9,529 nucleotides of DNA from assembly GCA_001515955.1 (NCBI GenBank), contig LOES01000212.1, forward strand, positions 1 through 9,529, given 5' to 3'. The DNA is from Clostridia bacterium BRH_c25. Its GTDB lineage: Bacteria; Bacillota_A; Clostridia; Lutisporales; Lutisporaceae. Made by a program: the position numbers and the translations under genes. The notes beneath the pieces are model-generated. The model ran no database searches. It was not told the origin of the DNA and worked only from the letters and a program-made list of their open reading frames with translations. Below are positions 6,105-9,529 of this stretch, in pieces (within the stretch, counting starts at the first letter, position 1; each line of letters begins with the position of its first letter).

Positions 6105-6605
6105 ATGCTGGTAGAGTTAAGAGAGCTTTCTATAGAGGATGGTAAAGAAATATTCGATATGCTGAAGGAAATAGGACCTGGAGAAAACGGCTTTATGAAC
6201 AGCGCCTATGGAGTAAGCCTTGATGAGTTCCCAGATTATTTAAAAGAAAATGAGGACTATTCAAAAGGTATTAATCTTCCGCCTGAATATGTGCCCCGGA
6301 CCATTTATTGGCTTTACATTGATTCAAAGCCTGTAGGGATAGGAAAGCTCAGACACTGCCTAAACAACTTCTTACGCAAGCATGGGGGACATATCGGCTA
6401 TTGCATAAGACCCACAGCCCGTGGCAAAGGATATGGCACCATCATTTTATATGAGCTTCTAAGGAAAGCAAAAGATAAGGCGGTTGATGAAGCTCTTATT
6501 GTATGCGATGAAGCTAATATACAATCCAGAAAGGTGATTGAAGGGAATAGCGGAGTATTGGAAGCTATAAACGAAGGTGAATGCAAGTACTGGATAAAGC
6601 TGTAG
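6105..6605 (+). CDS. GNAT family N-acetyltransferase (COG3981-like)
   Basis: A 166-residue single-domain GNAT enzyme that transfers acetyl from acetyl-CoA to an unknown substrate. The conserved core HIGYCIRPTARGKGYGT (residues 96-112) holds the pyrophosphate-binding loop R106-G-K-G109-Y-G111. The preceding segment PRTIYWLYIDSKPVGIGKLRH is strand beta-2 to beta-4. The N-terminal GENGFMNSAYGVSLDEFPDYL block is common in the COG3981 group of uncharacterised acetyltransferases. GGAGGAG at 6093-6099 lies 5 bases before the ATG; ATG 6091 is out of frame. It begins a closely packed run of four genes reaching 8594. Confidence 0.9.
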   Translation: MLVELRELSIEDGKEIFDMLKEIGPGENGFMNSAYGVSLDEFPDYLKENEDYSKGINLPPEYVPRTIYWLYIDSKPVGIGKLRHCLNNFLRKHGGHIGYCIRPTARGKGYGTIILYELLRKAKDKAVDEALIVCDEANIQSRKVIEGNSGVLEAINEGECKYWIKL

Positions 6606-6630
6606 TGCACTCAAATGGCAGGGGGTTAAT

Positions 6631-7491
6631 ATGTTTAAATACAACACCTTGGAAGATACAAATATTGAAACGTTACACAAGTCATTTGTGGACGCATTCT
6701 CAGATTACCAAATAAAAATTGACTTACCACTTTGGAAGCTTCAACAAATGCTTCAGAGAAGAGGTTATGTTCCTGAGAAATCAATGGGCGTATTTAGGGA
6801 TGATGCTTTGGTAGGTTTTATACTTAACGGATACCGGGAGTGGAACGGAAAACTTACAGTATACGATACAGGAACAGGCGTTCTCCCCGAGTATAGAAAG
6901 AAAGGCTTGACAACAAACATGTTCCGGAATGTTATGGAGCTGCTCAAAGCTGAGGGAGTGGAGCAGTATTTGCTGGAGGTAATCCAGCAGAATACATCAG
7001 CCTATGAGCTTTATAGAAAGCAAGGTTTTGAAATAACCAGAACCTTTACATGCTTTAAGCTGGATAAGAGTAAATATAAGTCACAAACAAACATCGAGGT
7101 AGAACATATCGACGGGTTTACAGCTGCTGAATGGGAGCAGGTGAAAACATTCCGGGATTGGAAACCATCATGGCAGAATTCTATTGAGGCTGTCTGCTCT
7201 TTGCCGGGAGAATTTATATATTCGGCAGCCCGTTCTGATAATAAAACAGTCGGTTATGGAATAATCGAAAAAAGAACAGGTGATATACCTCAATTTGGGG
7301 TAGACAGGAAGTATAGGCGTAAGGGAATTGCAGCAAGTATAATGACTGATCTGATTAATAATACTAAATCAGATAAGATTTCGGTTATTAATGTAGACGA
7401 TCAATCAAAAACGTCAAAGGAGTTCTTGATTGCACTAGGATTTGAGCATTATGTTGAACAATATGAAATGGTTTTGGATATTAATGCTTAA
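6631..7491 (+). CDS. Tandem two-domain GNAT acetyltransferase
   Basis: A 286-residue protein with two GNAT units. The first (about 1-145) has the acetyl-CoA loop PEYRKKGLTT (R89, G92, T94) and the helix NTSAYELYRKQGFEITR, which matches the end of a complete GNAT core. The second (about 155-285) has FGVDRKYRRKGIAASI (R229, G232, A234) and ends with FLIALGFEHYVEQYEM. Both loops look usable, though the first has Thr in place of the last Gly/Ala; in double GNATs often only one domain is active. The substrate is unknown. AGGGGG ends 5 bases before the ATG, and the gap from the preceding GNAT is 25 bases. The two neighbouring GNATs are not obvious duplicates of each other: the first has the COG3981 block, which this one lacks. 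Confidence 0.88.
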   Translation: MFKYNTLEDTNIETLHKSFVDAFSDYQIKIDLPLWKLQQMLQRRGYVPEKSMGVFRDDALVGFILNGYREWNGKLTVYDTGTGVLPEYRKKGLTTNMFRNVMELLKAEGVEQYLLEVIQQNTSAYELYRKQGFEITRTFTCFKLDKSKYKSQTNIEVEHIDGFTAAEWEQVKTFRDWKPSWQNSIEAVCSLPGEFIYSAARSDNKTVGYGIIEKRTGDIPQFGVDRKYRRKGIAASIMTDLINNTKSDKISVINVDDQSKTSKEFLIALGFEHYVEQYEMVLDINA

Positions 7492-7505
7492 GGAGAAACA
7501 TCAGA

Positions 7506-7844
7506 ATGAATATACAAATATTTGGGATAGATAAATGCTTTGATACCAAGAAAGCCCAGCGTTATTTCAAAGAGCGCAATATAAAATTCCAATACATTGA
7601 CTTGACAGTAAAGAGCCTCAGTAAGAGAGAACTGGATAGTGTTGAGTCTGCCGTAGGTCTGACAAATCTCATAAACAAGAGCTCAAGGGATTATGACAGG
7701 CTGAATCTCGGCAAGATAAACAGCAGTACCATAAAGAAGGAAATACTGCTTGAAAATCCCAAGCTGTATGTTACGCCTATTGTTCGGAATGGAAAGCAGG
7801 CTACTGTGGGATACGTGCCTGATGTCTGGAAAGCATGGGAATAA
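7506..7844 (+). CDS. ArsC/Spx-like thioredoxin-fold protein (single active-site Cys)
   Basis: A 112-residue protein of the ArsC/Spx/YffB family. The N-terminal strand and active-site loop MNIQIFGIDKCFDTKKAQRYFKERNI places a lone Cys at residue 11. The CxxC of Spx (second Cys) is replaced by Thr14, as in YffB-like members. The cis-proline loop is LYVTPIV (about 87-93) and the family end is GYVPDVWKAW. Spx members bind RNA polymerase under thiol stress and ArsC members reduce arsenate. The absence of both the second Cys and other ars genes makes either role uncertain, so a glutathione- or thiol-linked reductase is possible. AGGAG directly after the TAA of the two-domain GNAT gives the ribosome binding site, and the 14-base gap suggests one operon. 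Confidence 0.85.
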   Translation: MNIQIFGIDKCFDTKKAQRYFKERNIKFQYIDLTVKSLSKRELDSVESAVGLTNLINKSSRDYDRLNLGKINSSTIKKEILLENPKLYVTPIVRNGKQATVGYVPDVWKAWE

Positions 7845-7853
7845 GGGAAGAGT

Positions 7854-8594
7854 ATGTCAAAGTTAAAGAAGCTTTATGTTTCTATAATTCTATTTATAAT
7901 ACTAGCCTTGAGCATCTGGTATTTAACACTTGATTTTTCAAGGTTCTTTAGTCGGAATTACAGCTATGACATTTATCCAAGTGCTATGTTGAAGCGAATA
8001 AATGCAATTCTTGCTGTTTTTATTGCCTGGGCTGTTGATAAGGACGGGCTAAGCTTAAGAGACAGCAGAAGGATGAAAGCAGCTTTTATCTTTATCATTT
8101 TGGGAGAGGCTGCTTTTGCTATAGGAGAGAGAGCAATTGGCGTAGGAATTTTCACTGTTTGCCAAACCCTGCTGATTGTTAGAAATAGTACAGGCTTAAA
8201 ATACAAACTGAAGCATGCAAGTCATATACAAAAGAAGAGGCTAATAATATCAGGCTTTATTTTAATGCTCATTCTTGCAGTGTTCTCATTTATGTTCGCC
8301 TCTTTAATCAAGCTTTGCAGTGCATTCATAGCAGCATACCTGTATGGTATAGTACTGAGTATATCCCTATGGGCAGGCTTGGCCGCCAACACACTCGAGT
8401 TGCTTCCCAAAAGGAACTCAGTAATGGTGGCTGTGGGAATGATATGCTTTTATTGCTGTGATGTACTGGTAGGGCTTGATGCTGTGATGGAGGCAGGACT
8501 CCCATGGTTATGGGCAAACAGCTTGATCTGGATATTTTATATACCGGCTCTTGTACTGCTTGCGCTAAGCTGCTACAGATATAATAATATATAA
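7854..8594 (+). CDS. Multi-pass membrane protein, probable divergent YhhN/TMEM86 (lysoplasmalogenase-like) family
   Basis: A 246-residue protein with about 7-8 hydrophobic segments (roughly 7-25, 49-62, 75-92, 94-110, 130-148, 153-177, 188-208, 215-238). It is predicted to be in the cytoplasmic membrane. The layout resembles the YhhN family: a central ILGEAAFAIGERAIGVGIFTV segment at the place of the family's GD-L....GL.LF block, a late GMICFYCCDVLVGLD segment, and a final IWIFYIPALVLLAL helix. Family members in animals cleave the vinyl-ether bond of lysoplasmalogens; bacterial function is less clear. The central acidic position is Glu rather than Asp, so the match is divergent and I hold it as tentative. 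The 9-base gap after the ArsC-like stop suggests cotranscription. A new promoter starts 6 bases after its stop. Confidence 0.65.
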   Translation: MSKLKKLYVSIILFIILALSIWYLTLDFSRFFSRNYSYDIYPSAMLKRINAILAVFIAWAVDKDGLSLRDSRRMKAAFIFIILGEAAFAIGERAIGVGIFTVCQTLLIVRNSTGLKYKLKHASHIQKKRLIISGFILMLILAVFSFMFASLIKLCSAFIAAYLYGIVLSISLWAGLAANTLELLPKRNSVMVAVGMICFYCCDVLVGLDAVMEAGLPWLWANSLIWIFYIPALVLLALSCYRYNNI

Positions 8595-8599
8595 TAGTA

Positions 8600-8628
8600 T
8601 TGACACGGGAACAAATGTTCTGCATTAT
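8600..8628 (+). promoter_or_regulatory. Candidate promoter for the YcaQ/AlkX-type glycosylase
   Basis: A perfect TTGACA -35 (8600-8605) begins 6 bases after the stop of the membrane-protein gene. With a 17-base spacer the -10 would be CATTAT (8623-8628, 4 of 6); TATACA at 8626-8631 is an alternative but needs a 20-base spacer. The start would lie near 8635, giving a leader of about 140 bases. The LexA-type site lies inside the spacer. Confidence 0.5.
8609..8620. promoter_or_regulatory. LexA (SOS) box, Firmicutes type, GAAC-AAAT-GTTC
   Basis: GAACAAATGTTC fits GAACN4GTTC exactly and the Bacillus-type consensus CGAACRNRYGTTYC at all core positions; only the outer C's differ. It lies between the TTGACA -35 and the proposed -10, where LexA would block RNA polymerase. 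The target is the DNA-repair glycosylase at 8778. Confidence 0.65.
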
Positions 8629-8630
8629 AC

Positions 8631-8680
8631 ATTTCGCGAAAAACATTTTAAATTTTCATTCAAATTTCGCGTAAATGTTT
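8631..8680. repeat. Twin ATTTCGCG elements with AAACATTT/AAATGTTT arms
   Basis: ATTTCGCG occurs at 8631-8638 and 8664-8671, 33 bases apart, about three DNA helical turns. The first is part of a perfect 10-base palindrome TTTCGCGAAA (8632-8641). AAACATTT (8641-8648) and AAATGTTT (8673-8680) form an 8-base inverted repeat across the interval. These could be binding sites for a second regulator or a leader hairpin. Confidence 0.4.
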
Positions 8681-8690
8681 CCTTAGTTGT

Positions 8691-8738
8691 TATTGAATTC
8701 GCACTATACCCTATAGGAATACTTTTGTGCGTTCAATA
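8691..8738 (+). repeat. Interrupted hairpin in the leader of the YcaQ/AlkX-type gene
   Basis: The left arm TATTGAA-tt-CGCAC (8691-8704) pairs with GTGCG-TTCAATA (8727-8738), giving 12 base pairs with a 2-base bulge and a 22-base loop. The loop contains the palindrome CCTATAGG (8710-8717). No T-run follows, so it is not a standard terminator. It would lie in the mRNA leader, 39 bases before the start codon. Confidence 0.45.
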
Positions 8739-8777
8739 TACTATTACCAAGAAATGAAAATTGAGGTATAAATATTA

Positions 8778-9529
8778 ATGGATGCAATAATAATCACAAA
8801 ACAGCAGGCACGTCAATTCATTCTAGCCTATCATGGCTTGTCGGGCAAACGTATGTTCTCCGGAAAACAAGGCATATCTGAATTTATCGGCAAGGCAGGT
8901 TGCATTCAGTTTGACCCGTTGAACATAGTGGGACATAATCATGAACTGGTATTGCAATCAAGGATCAAGGGCTTTAAGCCCAAGATGCTTCAAGAGCTGC
9001 TGTATAAAGAACGGAAGCTTATAGACGGCTGGGACAAGAATATGTCTATATACTGCACAGCGGATTGGCCTTACTTCAAGAGATTGAGGGAAGCAGCCAA
9101 ACAGAGGCTGGGGAACAGTAATAAGCCAATCAATAATGTATTGGCACAGATACGCAGGGAAATTGAAGAGAGGGGCCCCGTATCTTCAACAGATCTGGAC
9201 TATACGGAGCTGGTGGATTGGTCCTGGGCACCCACCAAAATTTCCCGTGCGGCATTGGAAAGCATGTATTTCTGGGGAGAGTTAATAATTCATCATAAGG
9301 CATATACACGCAGGATATATGATTTTGCCAGCCGCAACCTGCCGGAGGAACTGTTGTTCGCTTCCGATCCGAATATTACCGACAGTCAGTATTTTGCATG
9401 GTATGTACTGCGGCGAATAGGCGGAATCGGCATGCTCTGGAATAAAGCAGGGGATGCCTGGCTTGGAATAGATGGATTAAAAAGCAAGGAGCGCAATGAA
9501 GCTTTTGAACTGCTGCTTGAAGCCGGTAA
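8778..9529 (+). CDS. Winged-helix DNA glycosylase, YcaQ/AlkX family (crosslink repair; 3' end outside window)
   Basis: The first 250 codons of a HTH_42 family protein (usually about 400 residues); the frame is open to the window end. AlkX/YcaQ unhooks interstrand DNA crosslinks such as those made by nitrogen mustards, by removing alkylated bases. The diagnostic block is GKAGCIQFDPLNIVGHNHEL (residues 38-57). Q44-F-D46 matches the QxD catalytic motif of the YcaQ/AlkX branch, not the QxQ of AlkZ, and LQSRI (59-63) follows as expected. WSWAPTKISRAALESMYFWGEL (148-169) is the typical middle winged-helix region, and SQYFAWYVLRRIGGIGML follows. GAGG (8763-8766) is a somewhat distant ribosome binding site, 11 bases before ATG 8778. 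A 183-base leader region with a LexA-type box precedes it. Confidence 0.88.
   Translation, partial: MDAIIITKQQARQFILAYHGLSGKRMFSGKQGISEFIGKAGCIQFDPLNIVGHNHELVLQSRIKGFKPKMLQELLYKERKLIDGWDKNMSIYCTADWPYFKRLREAAKQRLGNSNKPINNVLAQIRREIEERGPVSSTDLDYTELVDWSWAPTKISRAALESMYFWGELIIHHKAYTRRIYDFASRNLPEELLFASDPNITDSQYFAWYVLRRIGGIGMLWNKAGDAWLGIDGLKSKERNEAFELLLEAG

Noticed and set aside
8326..8646. 106-codon minus-strand ORF over the end of the membrane-protein gene
   Set aside because: It overlaps a convincing transmembrane protein, has no matching motif and would begin within the leader containing the LexA-type box.
1..9529. CRISPR array, transposase, integrase, phage genes, toxin-antitoxin pair or defence operon
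   Set aside because: No regularly spaced repeats, DDE or recombinase motifs, or small paired toxin-antitoxin genes were found. The NYN protein is not paired with an antitoxin-like gene.

Overview
The window is a low-GC stretch in which almost every gene lies on the + strand. It most likely comes from a Gram-positive, clostridia-like bacterium. The evidence is the purine-rich ribosome binding sites (GGAGG, AAGGAG, GGGGGG), TTG used as a start, a lipoprotein-type class D beta-lactamase, and a GAAC-N4-GTTC operator of the Firmicutes LexA type. I cannot name a species from the sequence alone.

Layout. Positions 1-225 hold the C-terminal end of a HAD phosphatase. It is followed by nucleoside diphosphate kinase (268-672) and a phosphinothricin-acetyltransferase-like GNAT (719-1285), closely spaced and probably cotranscribed. 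A 435-base gap follows. It holds only a possible small minus-strand ORF with a TTG start (1504-1295) and a promoter for the next pair. That pair is an MBL-fold hydrolase of the COG1237 type (1721-2557), overlapped or abutted by a class D beta-lactamase lipoprotein (2559-3419). Next come a nitroreductase (3465-4001), a flavodoxin (4116-4586), a histidine phosphatase with a TTG start (4636-5241) and an NYN-domain RNase-like protein with a C-terminal OST-HTH/LOTUS domain (5291-6061). A tight run then follows: a GNAT (6105-6605), a two-domain GNAT (6631-7491), an ArsC/Spx-like thioredoxin-fold protein (7506-7844) and a multi-pass membrane protein resembling YhhN/TMEM86 (7854-8594). After a 183-base regulatory gap, the window ends inside a YcaQ/AlkX-type DNA crosslink-repair glycosylase (8778 onward, 250 codons visible).

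How the genes relate. This looks like a chromosomal accessory or general-defence neighbourhood rather than one pathway. It contains an antibiotic-hydrolysing enzyme, detoxifying acetyltransferases, flavin redox proteins, nucleotide and phosphate housekeeping enzymes, and DNA repair. No mobile element, phage gene, CRISPR array, tRNA or rRNA was seen.

The most interesting signal is in the last intergenic gap. A perfect GAAC-N4-GTTC palindrome sits immediately downstream of a perfect TTGACA -35 box, in front of the YcaQ/AlkX gene. This suggests that the crosslink-repair glycosylase is part of the SOS response here. The same leader carries a twin TTTCGCG element and a 12-bp interrupted hairpin that the coding annotation does not explain.
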